Made by a program: the position numbers and the translations under genes | In this document: piece after piece, positions 37,995-49,640 of the stretch | Layout: every line of letters begins with the position of its first letter | Position numbering within the stretch: the stretch's first letter is position 1 | Notes under the pieces: model-generated | Database searches by the model: none | What the model was told of the DNA's origin: nothing | What the model saw: the letters and a program-made list of their open reading frames with translations, nothing else | NCBI RefSeq assembly: GCF_016464705.1 | Contig: NZ_JAEHOB010000008.1 | Location: 1 to 64,000, forward strand | Length of the DNA stretch: 64,000 bases | Direction of reading: 5' to 3' | From: Qaidamihabitans albus | Lineage (GTDB): Bacteria; Actinomycetota; Actinomycetes; Mycobacteriales; Pseudonocardiaceae

Positions 37995-38292
37995 GGCTTC
38001 GGCCCGCCAAAGGAGTACGGCCGTACGGCGTCGTTCACCCGGCTGGTATCGTCCGCGCCATGGAGGCGGTGACGGCCGCACTCCGGGGGTGCACATCCCG
38101 ATGGCAGCGTCGCGACCAGCCGTGTTGGCGCGTGCCCGCTCCAGCGGAACGTCGGCCCCGGTAACCCGGCCGTGTCCGCGCACCGTGGTATCCGCTTCCG
38201 AGTACTCGATCAGTGTCGGGTACGTTAAGTCCAGATCGTGACGATTCCCCCGGCGGAGTGAACGCCGGCCGGGAGAACCGGAAGGAGCCCAG

Positions 38293-39075
38293 TTGGGCGC
38301 GCTGGTACCAGCCCAGGGCGGCGAGTTCTCGCCCCCCGGCGTCGGAGACTTCTTTCTGCCGCCGATCTTCCTCGGCGTCACCAAGCCGATGCTTCTGGTG
38401 GCGCTGTCGGTAGTCATCATCGCGGCGTTCTTCCTGGTCACGTCGCGGAACATGAAGCTCGTCCCGAGCAGGTGGCAGTTCGCCGCCGAGTCGGTCTACG
38501 ACTTCGGGCGCAACAACATCGCCAGGGAGCAGATCGGGTCCAAGGACTTCCGTCCTTACGTGCCGCTCATCCTCGCGCTGTTCACCTTCATCCTGGTGAA
38601 CAACATCTTCGGGATCATCCCGATCATCCAGTTCCCGACGATGGCGCACATCGGCTTCCCGCTCGCACTGTCGGTGCTGGTCGTCTACCCCGTCTACCAC
38701 TTCGTCGGCATTCGCAGGCACGGGTTCGGCGGGTACATGAAGAACCAGCTCTTCCCCGCGGGTGTGCCGAAGCCGATCTACCTGCTGCTGACGCCAATCG
38801 AGTTCTTCCAGAAGTTCTTCATGAACCCGATCACGCTGGCGATCCGGGTTTTCGCGGCGATGTTCGCCGGCCATCTCATCCTGCTGGTGTTCACCCTCGG
38901 TGGTGAGTTCCTGCTGGTCGAGGCGGGCGGAGCGCTCAAGGCGCTGTCGGCGGTGTCGTTCGCCTTCGCGATCCTGCTGACCTTCGTCGAGGCGCTCATC
39001 CAGGTCATCCAGGCCTACGTGTTCGCGGTGCTCTCCGCCGGCTACATCGGCATGGCACTCGCTTCGGACCACTGA
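38293..39075 (+). CDS. atpB: ATP synthase Fo subunit a
   Basis: 260-residue membrane subunit forming the proton half-channels next to the c-ring. Typical segments are [37 protein letters not shown] (with the essential Arg in AIRVFA) and the C-terminal [22 protein letters not shown] start with a GAAGGAG ribosome site 5 nt upstream. About 300 bp separate it from the atpI-like gene; that stretch holds a GTACGGCCGTAC palindrome (about 38016) and must contain the operon promoter, though I cannot fix it. Confidence 0.96.
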   Translation: MGALVPAQGGEFSPPGVGDFFLPPIFLGVTKPMLLVALSVVIIAAFFLVTSRNMKLVPSRWQFAAESVYDFGRNNIAREQIGSKDFRPYVPLILALFTFILVNNIFGIIPIIQFPTMAHIGFPLALSVLVVYPVYHFVGIRRHGFGGYMKNQLFPAGVPKPIYLLLTPIEFFQKFFMNPITLAIRVFAAMFAGHLILLVFTLGGEFLLVEAGGALKALSAVSFAFAILLTFVEALIQVIQAYVFAVLSAGYIGMALASDH

Positions 39076-39127
39076 GGGACAACGAAAGCCCCCGATCCGC
39101 ACAGCTGCGGACCGAGTTGAAAGGGAA

Positions 39128-39391
39128 ATGCAAGTGAGCAACATTGTTCTCGCGCAGGCCGCGGAGGCCGCGACCAACATCAACCCGGGCCTCGCCATGA
39201 TCGGCTACGGTCTCGGCGCGATCGGCCCCGGTATCGGTGTGGGTCTGATCTGGGCCGCGGTCATCAACGGCACGGCTCGGCAGCCGGAGGCCCAGGGCAA
39301 GCTGATGGGTATCGCCTGGACCACGTTCGTGCTGTCCGAGGTGCTCGCCCTGATCGGCCTGGTCCTCTTCTTCATCGCCTTCGCCGCCTGA
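39128..39391 (+). CDS. atpE: ATP synthase Fo subunit c
   Basis: 87-residue proteolipid with two helices. The loop carries [10 protein letters not shown], and the proton-carrying Glu lies in [14 protein letters not shown]. Glycine-rich first helix [18 protein letters not shown] 39128 after AAAGGGAA; a GTG two codons on is an alternative. Confidence 0.96.
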   Translation: MQVSNIVLAQAAEAATNINPGLAMIGYGLGAIGPGIGVGLIWAAVINGTARQPEAQGKLMGIAWTTFVLSEVLALIGLVLFFIAFAA

Positions 39392-39419
39392 GCCGGCTGA
39401 CGGCATCTAGGGAGACGTT

Positions 39420-39977
39420 GTGCTGTACACATCGATGATCCTGGCTCAGGAAGAAGAGCCGAGCCCGGTCGTCCCGCACCTTTCCGAGGTCATCCTCGGC
39501 CTCGTCGCCTTCCTGATCCTGCTGTGGCTGCTCAAGAAGTACGCCGCCCCGCGCTTCGAGAAGCTCTACGAGGAGCGGACCTCGAAGATCGAGGGCGGCA
39601 TGGAGAGGGCCGAGAAGGCCCAGGCCGAGGCCGAGCAGGCGCTGGAGCAGTACAAGGCGCAGCTCGCCGAGGCCCGCACGGAGGCGGCGAAGATCCGCGA
39701 CGACGCCCGGCTCGAAGCCGAGCAGATCAAGGAAGAGCTGCGGGCGGAGGCACAGGAGGAGGCACGGCGCATCGTCGCGCAGGGCGAGGCGCAGCTGCAG
39801 GCCCAGCGGGCGCAGATCACCACCGAGCTGCGCGGTGAGCTCGGGCGCAACGCCATCGAGCTGGCCAGCCGGATCGTCGGTGAGTCGCTTGAGGACGAGG
39901 CCCGCCGTCGCGGCACGGTCGACCGGTTCCTCGCCGAGCTCGACGCCAGCGGCAACGGTGCCGGAGCGAGGAAGTAG
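39420..39977 (+). CDS. atpF: ATP synthase Fo subunit b
   Basis: 185-residue peripheral-stalk subunit: one N-terminal helix (EVILGLVAFLILLWLLKKYA) followed by a long charged coiled coil (ERTSKIEGGMERAEKAQAEA onward). GTG start after TAGGGAG; ATG 39435 is also in frame. It lies 5 nt before atpH. Confidence 0.95.
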   Translation: MLYTSMILAQEEEPSPVVPHLSEVILGLVAFLILLWLLKKYAAPRFEKLYEERTSKIEGGMERAEKAQAEAEQALEQYKAQLAEARTEAAKIRDDARLEAEQIKEELRAEAQEEARRIVAQGEAQLQAQRAQITTELRGELGRNAIELASRIVGESLEDEARRRGTVDRFLAELDASGNGAGARK

Positions 39978-39982
39978 ATCTC

Positions 39983-40804
39983 ATGACGCTGCATGCTGCG
40001 AGCCGGGAAGCTCTGAGCTTCGCCGAGACTCGTCTCGACGAGGTACTCCGCGACGCGGGTACCGACCCGTCCGCGGTCGGGGAAGAGCTGCTCTCCGTGG
40101 TCGACCTGCTCAGCAGGCAGGTCGGGCTGCGCCGGGCCGTCGGTGACGGCTCGTCGGATCCCGAGGCCCGCAAGCGGCTGGTCAGGTCCTTGCTGGAGGG
40201 CAAGGTCTCCGGGCCGACCCTCGAGGTGCTCGACGCCGTGATCGGCAGGCGCTGGTCGAACCCGCTCGAGCTCGTCGACGGTGTGGAAACCGTAGGCCGG
40301 GCGGCGATGCTCGCCGGGGCGGAGAAAGCCGACAAACTGGACACGGTTGAGGGTCAGCTCTTCTCGGCGGCCCGTATCGTGGAGAACGAGCCGGACCTCG
40401 AGCGGGCACTGTCCGACCAGGCGGCGCCGGTGGAGGCGAAGCGCAACCTGATTCGCTCACTGTTCGCCGACAAGGCCGACCCGATCACGGAGGTGCTCGT
40501 CGAGCACGTCGTGCTCCGCCGGCGTGGCCGCGACATCGCCGGGGGCATCGACGAGCTGGTCGAGCTGGCCGCGGCCCGGCGGGACCGGTCTGTGGCGTAC
40601 GTCATGAGTGCGACCGAGCTGACCGACGAGCAGCGGGAGCGGCTGGCCGGGAAGCTGGCGCAGATCTACGGGCGGCAGGTCGTGCTGCACGTCGAGCTGG
40701 ACAGCGAACTCGGCGCCGGGCTGGTCGTGCGGGTCGGTGACGAGGTCATCGACGGCAGCGCCGCGGGGCGGATCGAGGCGCTGCGCAGGCGGCTGGCCGG
40801 CTGA
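39983..40804 (+). CDS. atpH: ATP synthase F1 subunit delta
   Basis: 273-residue stalk subunit, longer than the 177-residue E. coli form because of an N-terminal extension of about 90 residues seen in actinobacteria. The conserved C-terminal part [20 protein letters not shown] and [20 protein letters not shown] is clear. It links F1 to subunit b. Followed by atpA after 64 nt. Confidence 0.95.
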   Translation: MTLHAASREALSFAETRLDEVLRDAGTDPSAVGEELLSVVDLLSRQVGLRRAVGDGSSDPEARKRLVRSLLEGKVSGPTLEVLDAVIGRRWSNPLELVDGVETVGRAAMLAGAEKADKLDTVEGQLFSAARIVENEPDLERALSDQAAPVEAKRNLIRSLFADKADPITEVLVEHVVLRRRGRDIAGGIDELVELAAARRDRSVAYVMSATELTDEQRERLAGKLAQIYGRQVVLHVELDSELGAGLVVRVGDEVIDGSAAGRIEALRRRLAG

Positions 40805-40868
40805 CGCTCACAGCGACAGCACACATACTTCTGGACACTGGCAAGAACGAAGCGAGAGCGGGAACGAC

Positions 40869-42512
40869 ATGGCGGAGCTGACGATCTCCTCGGATGAGAT
40901 CCGCAGTGCGATCGAGAACTACGTCTCGAGTTACTCCCCGGATGTGAGCCGGGAAGAGGTCGGCGTCGTCGTCGACACCGGTGACGGCGTGGCCCACGTC
41001 GAAGGGCTGCCGTCCACCATGGCCAACGAGCTGCTGGAATTCCCCGGCGGGATCCTCGGTGTGGCGCAGAACCTGGAGCCGCGCCGGATCGGCGTCGTCA
41101 TCCTCGGTAATTTCGAGCGGATCGAGGAAGGCCAGGAGGTCAAGCGCACCGGCCAGATTCTTTCGGTACCGGTCGGCGACAACTTCCTCGGCCGGACCGT
41201 CGACCCGCTCGGCAATCCGCTCGACGGCCTCGGTGACATCGAGGCGAACGAGCGCCGTCCACTTGAGCTGCAGGCCGCGTCGGTGGTGCAGCGGCAGCCG
41301 GTGTCCGAGCCGCTGCAGACCGGTATCACCGCGATCGACGCGATGACCCCGATCGGCCGCGGCCAGCGCCAGCTCATCATCGGCGACCGCAAGACCGGTA
41401 AGACCGCGGTCTGCGTCGACACCATCCTGAACCAGAAGGCCAACTGGGAGACCGGCGACGACAAGCAGCAGGTGCGCTGCATCTACGTCGCGATCGGTCA
41501 GAAGGGCTCCACCATCGCCGGTGTGCGCAAGTCCCTCGAGGACGCGGGCGCGCTGGAGTACACCACGATCGTCGCCGCGCCGGCGTCGGACTCCGCGGGC
41601 TTCAAGTGGCTGGCGCCGTTCACCGGTGCGGCGCTCGGCCAGCACTGGATGTACCAGGGCAAGCACGTCCTGATCGTGTTCGACGACCTCACCAAGCAGG
41701 CCGAGGCATACCGTGCGCTTTCGCTGCTGCTGCGCCGCCCGCCGGGCCGCGAGGCGTTCCCCGGCGACGTCTTCTACCTGCACTCCCGCCTGCTGGAGCG
41801 CTGCGCGAAGCTGAACGACGAGCTGGGCGGCGGTTCGCTGACCGGGTTGCCGATCATCGAGACCAAGGCCAACGACATCTCGGCCTACATCCCGACGAAC
41901 GTCATCTCGATCACCGACGGCCAGTGCTTCTTCCAGTCGGACCTGTTCAACTCGGGCCAGCGCCCCGCGGTCGACGTGACCACGTCGGTCTCGCGAGTCG
42001 GTGGTGACGCGCAGATCAAGGCGATGAAGACGGTCTCCGGTTCGCTGCGGATCGACCTCTCGCAGTACCAGGAGCTGCAGGCCTTCGCGGCGTTCGCGTC
42101 GGACCTGGACCCGACCTCGCGCGCCCAGCTGGACCGCGGTGCCCGGCTCTACGAGGTGCTCAAGCAGCCGCAGTACTCGCCGGTGCCGGTGGAGCAGCAG
42201 GTCGTCACCGTGTATCTGGGCACCAACGGGCACTTCGACGACGTGCCGACCGAGGACGTCGCCCGGTTCAACCGCGAGCTGCTGGACAACGTGCGGCACA
42301 AGCACGAGGACATCCTCACCGAGATCCGGGACAAGAAGAAGTGGACCGACGACCTCGCCGAGCGCGTCGTCGCGGCCACCGCCGAGTTCAAGAAGGGCTT
42401 CACCACCTCGGAGGGCGGCACGCTGGTCGACCGGAGCGAGGCCGAGGCCATGGACGCCGAGCAGGTCGGGCAGGAGTCGGTGAAGGTCCACCGTCCTGCT
42501 CCGAAGAAGTGA
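40869..42512 (+). CDS. atpA: ATP synthase F1 subunit alpha
   Basis: 547-residue non-catalytic nucleotide-binding subunit. P-loop [40 protein letters not shown] and the family signature [14 protein letters not shown] are present. ATG 40869 begins the family N-terminus; the open frame to 40737 lies within atpH. The C-terminal tail is somewhat extended, as usual in actinobacteria. Confidence 0.98.
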   Translation: MAELTISSDEIRSAIENYVSSYSPDVSREEVGVVVDTGDGVAHVEGLPSTMANELLEFPGGILGVAQNLEPRRIGVVILGNFERIEEGQEVKRTGQILSVPVGDNFLGRTVDPLGNPLDGLGDIEANERRPLELQAASVVQRQPVSEPLQTGITAIDAMTPIGRGQRQLIIGDRKTGKTAVCVDTILNQKANWETGDDKQQVRCIYVAIGQKGSTIAGVRKSLEDAGALEYTTIVAAPASDSAGFKWLAPFTGAALGQHWMYQGKHVLIVFDDLTKQAEAYRALSLLLRRPPGREAFPGDVFYLHSRLLERCAKLNDELGGGSLTGLPIIETKANDISAYIPTNVISITDGQCFFQSDLFNSGQRPAVDVTTSVSRVGGDAQIKAMKTVSGSLRIDLSQYQELQAFAAFASDLDPTSRAQLDRGARLYEVLKQPQYSPVPVEQQVVTVYLGTNGHFDDVPTEDVARFNRELLDNVRHKHEDILTEIRDKKKWTDDLAERVVAATAEFKKGFTTSEGGTLVDRSEAEAMDAEQVGQESVKVHRPAPKK

Positions 42513-42523
42513 TCGGTAAGTAG

Positions 42524-43459
42524 ATGGCCGCGCAACTCCGCGAACTACGGCAGAAGATCCGGGCGACGAAGTCGATCGGAAAGATCACCAAGGCGATGGA
42601 GCTCATCGCCACGTCGCGCATCAGCCGGGCGCAGGCCCGGGTGCAGGCGTCCCGGCCCTATGCCGACGAGATCACCGACGTGCTCTCCGCGCTGGCCGGG
42701 GCGGCGTCCAACCTGGACGACCCGCTGCTCACCGAGCGGGAGAACCCGCGACGGGCCGCCGTCCTGGTTGTGACCAGTGACAAGGGTCTGTGCGGTGGCT
42801 ACAACGCCAACGTGCTGCGGGCCACGGAGGAGCTGCTCGCGCTGCTGCGTGAGCAGGGCAAGGAGCCGGTGATCTACGTCATCGGCGGCAAGGGCGTGAA
42901 CTACTTCCGGTTCCGTGGCCGGGAGATCGCGGCCAGCTGGACCGGCTTCTCCGACCAGCCGCACTACGAGAACGGCGCGGCGGCGGGCGAGGCGCTGGTG
43001 GAGGCGTTCCTGGCCGGCGCCGACGACGAGGGCGACCGGCCGGGCCCGGACGGGGTTCTCGGGGTCGACGAGCTGCACGTCGTCTACACCGAGTTCAAGT
43101 CCATGCTGAGCCAGACGCCGACGGCCCGCCGGGTCGCGCCGCTCGAGGTCGAGTACTCCGAGGAGACGCCCGAGACGATCCTGCCTGCGTACGACTTCGA
43201 GCCGAGCGCCGAGACCCTGCTCCGCGCCCTGCTGCCGAAGTACATCAACACGAGGATCTTCGCGGCGCTGCTGGAATCGGCCGCGTCGGAGCTGGCCGCG
43301 CGCCGGACCGCGATGAAGTCGGCGTCGGACAACGCCAGCGAGCTGGTGGACACCTACACCCGGATGGCGAACCAGGCCCGCCAGGCCCAGATCACCCAGG
43401 AGATCAGCGAGATCGTCGGCGGCGCCGATGCGCTCTCAGGGGCCGGGAGCGATGGGTGA
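42524..43459 (+). CDS. atpG: ATP synthase F1 subunit gamma
   Basis: 311-residue central-shaft subunit with long N- and C-terminal helices ([20 protein letters not shown], and [20 protein letters not shown] followed by [20 protein letters not shown]). The typical [15 protein letters not shown] core is present. ATG lies 11 nt after atpA. Confidence 0.97.
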   Translation: MAAQLRELRQKIRATKSIGKITKAMELIATSRISRAQARVQASRPYADEITDVLSALAGAASNLDDPLLTERENPRRAAVLVVTSDKGLCGGYNANVLRATEELLALLREQGKEPVIYVIGGKGVNYFRFRGREIAASWTGFSDQPHYENGAAAGEALVEAFLAGADDEGDRPGPDGVLGVDELHVVYTEFKSMLSQTPTARRVAPLEVEYSEETPETILPAYDFEPSAETLLRALLPKYINTRIFAALLESAASELAARRTAMKSASDNASELVDTYTRMANQARQAQITQEISEIVGGADALSGAGSDG

Positions 43460-43491
43460 TGGTGCGCGGTAATGACACAGGAGATGAGTAA

Positions 43492-44943
<1,452 letters not shown>

Positions 44944-44954
44944 CGGCCGGCGAC

Positions 44955-44992
44955 CGGCGGGGTCTGTGTCCACTGTGGATGCGGCCCCGCCG
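44955..44992 (+). other. stem-loop between atpD and atpC
   Basis: CGGCGGGG pairs with CCCCGCCG around a 22-nt loop, starting 12 nt after the atpD stop. It could lower atpC expression or stabilise the 3' end of the upstream message; no U tract follows. Confidence 0.4.
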
Positions 44993-45068
44993 TTCGCTCG
45001 GTCGTGCTGAGTCGTCTCGGCGCAGCCATTACACTTGATGGCAGCGCCCGAGGCGGAAGGAGAGCTAC

Positions 45069-45443
45069 GTGGCTGAGAATTCGGCGATGTCGGTCGAGCT
45101 TGTCGCCGTCGAGCGCCGCCTGTGGTCCGGTCAGGCCACGTTCGTGGTCGCGCAGACCACCGAGGGCGAGATCGGTGTGCTTCCCGGCCACGAGCCGGTG
45201 CTCGGCCAGTTGGCCGAGGGTGGCATCGTGAAGGTGACCACCACCGACGGTGACACGGTCACGGCCGCGGTACACGGTGGCTTCCTCTCGATCACGGGCG
45301 ACAAGGTGAGTGTGCTCGCCGAGTCGGCCGACCTCGGCGAGGAGATCGACATCGACGCGGCAAGGCGCGCGCTGTCCGGCGAGGACGAGGCCGAGCGCAC
45401 GAGAGCGAGCGCGAGGCTCCGCGCGGCCGGTCACTCGGTCTGA
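45069..45443 (+). CDS. atpC: ATP synthase F1 subunit epsilon
   Basis: 124-residue subunit modulating F1 activity. N-terminal beta-sandwich with [19 protein letters not shown] and [18 protein letters not shown], then a short helical C-terminus ([20 protein letters not shown]). GTG start after GGAAGGAG. Final gene of the ATP synthase set. Confidence 0.96.
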   Translation: MAENSAMSVELVAVERRLWSGQATFVVAQTTEGEIGVLPGHEPVLGQLAEGGIVKVTTTDGDTVTAAVHGGFLSITGDKVSVLAESADLGEEIDIDAARRALSGEDEAERTRASARLRAAGHSV

Positions 45444-45468
45444 GCCGGACGACGAGCGGGGGCCGGCC

Positions 45469-45903
45469 ATGGACATCGCACTGGTGCTCCTAGCCGTCCT
45501 GCTAGTTCTGCTCGTCGTCGCCGCCTGGTACTCGCTGCGCTGGGTGCGGATGCGCCGGCTCGGTGGCGTGAGCGTCGCGCTGCGCTGGCAGCCGGACCGG
45601 GACCGCTCGGGCTGGCACCTGGGGATCGGCCGCTACCACGGCGAGGAGTTCGTCTGGTACCGGGTCTGGAGCCTGCGCACCGGCCCGGACCGGGTCTTCC
45701 ACCGCGAGGAACTGGAGATCACCGACCGGCGGGATCCGATCGGCACCGAGTCCTACGCCGTTCCCGCGGGCTCGACCGTGCTGCGCTGCGAGTCGATCGC
45801 CCAGGAGGCCATCGAGATCGCGATGGGCCCCGGCGCGCTGACCGGCTTCCTCTCCTGGCTGGAGTCGGCCCCGCCCGGCCGCAGGGTCCCCAGGGCGAGC
45901 TGA
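45469..45903 (+). CDS. DUF2550 family membrane protein
   Basis: 144-residue protein with one N-terminal transmembrane helix (ALVLLAVLLVLLVVAAWYSL) and a basic juxtamembrane stretch, then a globular part with GWHLGIGRYHGEEFVWYRVW. This is the DUF2550 protein that follows atpC in many actinobacteria (Rv1312 position in M. tuberculosis). ATG 45469 begins the hydrophobic segment; the open frame from 45310 lies in atpC. Function unknown; convergent with the next gene. Confidence 0.88.
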   Translation: MDIALVLLAVLLVLLVVAAWYSLRWVRMRRLGGVSVALRWQPDRDRSGWHLGIGRYHGEEFVWYRVWSLRTGPDRVFHREELEITDRRDPIGTESYAVPAGSTVLRCESIAQEAIEIAMGPGALTGFLSWLESAPPGRRVPRAS

Positions 45904-45915
45904 CCGGTCACAACG

Positions 45916-46488
45916 CTAGCGGTCGCCACCCGGCCTCCAGAGCACGTCGCCATCCGGGTTGGCCAGCCGGGCGAGGATGAACAGCAGGTCGGAGAGCCGG
46001 TTCAGGTACTTCACGGCGAGGATGTTGGTGCGCTCGCCGTCCGCCTCCAGTAGCGCCCACCCGGAGCGCTCCGCGCGGCGGGAGACGGTCCGCGCCTGGT
46101 GCAGCAGTGCGGCCCCTGCCGTGCCGCCCGGCAGGATGAACGAGGTCAGCTTGCCGAGCCGCTCGTTGAACTCGTCACACCAGCCCTCCAGCCGCTCCAC
46201 GTACGGTTCGGTGACGCGCAGCGGGGGGAACTCCGGGTTGTCCACCACCGGGGTGCACAGGTCCGCTCCGACGTCGAAAAGGTCGTTCTGGACCGAGCGC
46301 AGCACGTCGGCGATCTCGTCCGGCAGCCCGCCGAGCGCGATCGCGACGCCGACCACCGAGTTCGTCTCGTCGACGTCGGCGTAGGCGCCGAGGCGGGGAT
46401 CGGTCTTCGGGACCCGGGCGCCGTCGCCCAGCGCGGTCGTTCCGTTGTCGCCGACCTTGGTGTACACGCGGTTGATCCGTACGGGCAT
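45916..46488 (-). CDS. pduO: PduO-type ATP:cob(I)alamin adenosyltransferase
   Basis: 190-residue trimeric enzyme adding the adenosyl group to cobalamin and delivering it to mutases. N-terminal ATP loop YTKVGDNGTTALGDGARVPK, then GAYADVDETNSVVG, and the conserved SGWALLEADGERTNILAVKY with LNRLSDLLFILAR. It faces DUF2550 convergently and murA divergently. The adenosylcobalamin-dependent MeaA lies 3 kb away and is a likely client. Confidence 0.95.
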   Translation of the reverse strand: MPVRINRVYTKVGDNGTTALGDGARVPKTDPRLGAYADVDETNSVVGVAIALGGLPDEIADVLRSVQNDLFDVGADLCTPVVDNPEFPPLRVTEPYVERLEGWCDEFNERLGKLTSFILPGGTAGAALLHQARTVSRRAERSGWALLEADGERTNILAVKYLNRLSDLLFILARLANPDGDVLWRPGGDR

Positions 46489-46639
46489 GTCCGAAGTCTA
46501 CGGCGGAGTTCCGGAGCCCATAAGGGACTATCGGTGCGGCGGGCCCCGGTGTTTCACACTTCTGCCGGATTGTGGCCGCGCTCAGTTCTGTTGTGCCCCA
46601 CCGCAGCGGCGCCGAGTGCGACGGGCATGATGGGCGACC

Positions 46640-47914
46640 ATGAGCGAGCACTTCGACGTCCATGGCGGCGCACGTTTGGTCGGCGAGGTCGAGGTCGTCG
46701 GTGCGAAGAACAGCGTGCTGAAGTTGATGGCCGCCGCACTGCTCGCGGAGGGCACCACCACCATCACCAACTGCCCGCAGATCCTGGACGTGCCGCTGAT
46801 GGCCGACGTCCTGCGCAGTGTCGGCTGTGAGGTGGTGCTCGACGGGGACACCACCTACATCACGACGCCGGCCGAGCTGTCGCATCGCGCGGACTCCTCC
46901 GCGATGGGCAAGCTGCGCGCCTCGGTCTGTGTACTCGGCCCGCTGGTCGGCAGGCTGAAGAAGGCCGTCGTGGCGCTGCCGGGCGGCGACGCGATCGGCT
47001 CGCGGCCGCTCGACATGCACCAGAACGGTCTCCGCAAGCTGGGCGCGACGAGCGCGATCGAGCACGGCTGTGTCGTCGCCGAGTCCGACGGCCTGCACGG
47101 TGCGCAGATCTGGCTGGACTTCCCCAGCGTCGGTGCGACCGAGAACATCCTGATGGCATCGGTGCTGGCCGAGGGCACCACGGTGATCGACAACGCGGCG
47201 CGTGAGCCGGAGATCGTCGACGTCTGCACGATGCTCACCGAGATGGGCGCCAAGATCGAGGGCGGGGGCACCTCGACCCTCACCGTGCACGGTGTGGAGG
47301 CACTGCACCCGACCGAGCACCGGGTGATCGGCGACCGGATCGTCGGCGCGACGTGGGCCTTCGCGGCGGTGATGACGCGCGGTGACCTGACGGTCACCGG
47401 CGTGAACCCGCATCACCTCGACCTGGTGCTGGAGAAGCTCCGGCTCGCCGGGGCGGAGGTCACGGCGTACGACGACAAGGGCTTCCGCATCGTGCAGGCC
47501 GACCGGCCGCGCTCGGTGGACTTCGTGACGCTGCCCTACCCGGGGTTCGCCACCGATCTCCAGCCGTTCGCGGTCGCCCTGTCCTCCGTCTCCGAGGGCA
47601 CGTCGATGATCACCGAGAACGTCTACGAGGCGCGCTTCCGGTTCATCGAGGAGATGATCCGGCTCGGCGCGGACGCGCGTACCGACGGCCACCACGCGGT
47701 CGTCCGGGGAATCGACCGGCTCTCCAGCGCGCCGGTGTGGGCCTCCGACATCCGCGCGGGTGCCGGGCTCGTGCTCGCCGGGCTCTGTGCCGACGGGGTC
47801 ACCGAGGTGTGGGACGTCTTCCACATCGACCGCGGCTATCCGCACTTCGTGGAGAACCTGAACCGCCTCGGTGCCCGCATCGACCGCGTCGCCACCCAGC
47901 CCGACCGCTCGTGA
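46640..47914 (+). CDS. murA: UDP-N-acetylglucosamine 1-carboxyvinyltransferase
   Basis: First committed enzyme of peptidoglycan synthesis, moving enolpyruvate from PEP to UDP-GlcNAc. 424 residues; substrate Lys23-Asn24 in [12 protein letters not shown], and [14 protein letters not shown]. The loop that carries the fosfomycin-target Cys in E. coli (PGGC) reads [10 protein letters not shown] with Asp117, as in mycobacteria, which is known to give intrinsic fosfomycin resistance. ATG start; the stop TGA is inside palindrome copy 5. Confidence 0.97.
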   Translation: MSEHFDVHGGARLVGEVEVVGAKNSVLKLMAAALLAEGTTTITNCPQILDVPLMADVLRSVGCEVVLDGDTTYITTPAELSHRADSSAMGKLRASVCVLGPLVGRLKKAVVALPGGDAIGSRPLDMHQNGLRKLGATSAIEHGCVVAESDGLHGAQIWLDFPSVGATENILMASVLAEGTTVIDNAAREPEIVDVCTMLTEMGAKIEGGGTSTLTVHGVEALHPTEHRVIGDRIVGATWAFAAVMTRGDLTVTGVNPHHLDLVLEKLRLAGAEVTAYDDKGFRIVQADRPRSVDFVTLPYPGFATDLQPFAVALSSVSEGTSMITENVYEARFRFIEEMIRLGADARTDGHHAVVRGIDRLSSAPVWASDIRAGAGLVLAGLCADGVTEVWDVFHIDRGYPHFVENLNRLGARIDRVATQPDRS

Positions 47915-47953
47915 GTGCGCACGCGAGTTAGAACTCGCGTGCGCACTCACGAG
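47908..47953. repeat. palindromic gene-end repeat, copy 5 (perfect)
   Basis: 46-bp palindrome with perfect 22-bp arms around AG, the best copy and a possible reference for the family. It holds the murA stop (47912-47914) and sits 9 bp from the convergent protease stop. Confidence 0.85.
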
Positions 47954-47961
47954 GGCGCGGG

Positions 47962-48840
47962 TCAGGGGAGGTCGACGTACTGGCCCAGGAACGCGCGGGC
48001 AGTGGGTGCGTCGAGCCGGTAGGTGACGTTCGTCGCGTAGCACGGCGCGTCGCCGGTGATCGTGGTCGAGACGAGCACCAGCTGTCCGTCGAGGACCGCG
48101 AAGTTCGGCCCGCCCGAGTCGCCGTAGCAGGCGCCGCCGTTGCCCTGCGGCTCGGTCATCGCCAGCCGGACCCACGTCTTGTTCAGCGCGTTGAAGGTGA
48201 CGGGTGCCTTCATCCGGACCCCGCCACCCGGGTGCGTGTGCCCGCCCGGGCCGCGCTGCGCCTCCTGGGTGCCGTAGCCGGCGACCACGAAGTCGGTGCC
48301 GTTCAGCCCGCGCGGGCCGAGCTCGTCGAGCGCCCCCGCGGACGGCAGCGTGGCAGGCGTGAACGACCAGCGCTGCGCCATCTCGTCCGCGGGCACCTCG
48401 ACCACGGCGATGTCGTGCGAGTCAGCCGAGTTGCCCGGGTAGCCGGGCGCGCTGTGCGCGGTGCCCTCGACCCCGACCGCCTGCCCGATCGCCGCCGGGT
48501 CGCCGGGGAACCGCTCGCCCGCGTCATCGAGGCCGCCCTGCACGTCCTGTGCGAGGGACACGTAGAAGCGCACGCCCGCGGGCCACCCCGTGGTGCAGTG
48601 CGCGGCGGTCAGGAACGTGCCGGGGTCGACCATCGTGCCGGAGCAGACCCAGTCGATGCGGTCGGGCGTGGCCGGGTCCGCGTCGTTGTCCCACTGCGCC
48701 ACGAGTGCCCCGACCTCGGTGCGTTCGGGCGCAGGCTCGGAGTTGTAGGAGCTGATGGCCGAAGCGCCGGTGGTGGCGGCCAGCAGCGTCGCGGTGGCCG
48801 CGGCGGTGAGCAGCGCCGCGCGGCGGAGTTGAGGTTTCAT
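47962..48840 (-). CDS. secreted trypsin-like serine protease
   Basis: 292-residue exported protease of the S1 family. A signal peptide (MKPQLRRAALLTAAATATLL, Ala-rich end) is followed by the mature domain with catalytic His in FLTAAHCTTGW, Asp in SHDIAVVEVP and Ser in CYGDSGGPNF. Cys residues around the His and Ser fit the usual disulfides. The stop lies just beyond palindrome copy 5. Likely extracellular; substrate not deducible. Confidence 0.92.
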   Translation of the reverse strand: MKPQLRRAALLTAAATATLLAATTGASAISSYNSEPAPERTEVGALVAQWDNDADPATPDRIDWVCSGTMVDPGTFLTAAHCTTGWPAGVRFYVSLAQDVQGGLDDAGERFPGDPAAIGQAVGVEGTAHSAPGYPGNSADSHDIAVVEVPADEMAQRWSFTPATLPSAGALDELGPRGLNGTDFVVAGYGTQEAQRGPGGHTHPGGGVRMKAPVTFNALNKTWVRLAMTEPQGNGGACYGDSGGPNFAVLDGQLVLVSTTITGDAPCYATNVTYRLDAPTARAFLGQYVDLP

Positions 48841-48902
48841 TCCGCGGATTCAACCCGGAGAGGGGCGTGAAGTCATCCGACGATCGACGGGTTGCGCGCC
48901 GG

Positions 48903-49535
48903 TCAGGACTCCGCGGCGAGGGCGACGCCGAAGCCGACGAGCGTACCGCCGGTCACCGCGTCGAGTGTGCGCCGTACGCGCCTGCGCTTGAGCCAGCCCC
49001 GCACGCGGTGCACGAACAGCAGCAGGAGCAGCAGCCACAGTGCGCCCAGGACCGCGACGGTGTAGGCGAGGAGCAGGGCGTCGAACGCCGTGCCGTGCAC
49101 CGGGTCGAGGAACTGCGGAAGCACGGACAGGTACAGCGCGAGCACCTTGGGGTTGGTCACGTTCGAAAGGAAGCCCTCCCGCCAGCGGCGGAACCCGGTG
49201 GCCCTGCCGCTCGCCTCCTCCATTGCCCGGTAGTCGCCGCGCCACGCGGAGCGCAGCGCCTGGAATCCCAGGTAACAGAGGTACGCGACGCCCAACCAGC
49301 GCAGCGTCGTGAACACCGGCTGCGAGCGTACGATCAGCGCGCCGAGCCCCAGTGCCACGGCGGTGCCCTGGAGCACGTTGCCGAAGGCGATGCCGGAGGT
49401 GGCGAGCAGCCCGCCACGGAAGCCGCCCGCGAGCGAGTTCTTGAGCGTCACCATCGTGTCCGGGCCGGGCGCCAGCACCACGATGACGACGAAGACCAGA
49501 TAGCTGCCGTACGAACTCCACGTCACGTACGCCAA
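48903..49535 (-). CDS. LysE/RhtB family exporter
   Basis: 210-residue membrane protein with about six helices. The family signature VVIVVLAPGPDTMVTLKNSL (PGP motif) near the N-terminus and GFLSNVTNPKVLALYLSVLP in the middle identify the LysE/RhtB amino-acid exporter group. Transported amino acid unknown. It is 62 bp upstream of the protease gene on the same strand and divergent from meaA. Confidence 0.92.
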   Translation of the reverse strand: MAYVTWSSYGSYLVFVVIVVLAPGPDTMVTLKNSLAGGFRGGLLATSGIAFGNVLQGTAVALGLGALIVRSQPVFTTLRWLGVAYLCYLGFQALRSAWRGDYRAMEEASGRATGFRRWREGFLSNVTNPKVLALYLSVLPQFLDPVHGTAFDALLLAYTVAVLGALWLLLLLLFVHRVRGWLKRRRVRRTLDAVTGGTLVGFGVALAAES

Positions 49536-49640
49536 CGGTATCGGTAGCCCCCTGGCCGGGCTCGCGGATTTCCGTCACAGTGTTCGCGGCGGGATGTTAC
49601 CGGCAAGTACACTCAGCGGATTCGTCCCAGGGAGGTTGGC

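Noticed and set aside
38016-38027. GTACGGCCGTAC palindrome as an operator for the ATP synthase operon
   Set aside because: A single short GC-rich palindrome without a second copy or known regulator; it could arise by chance.
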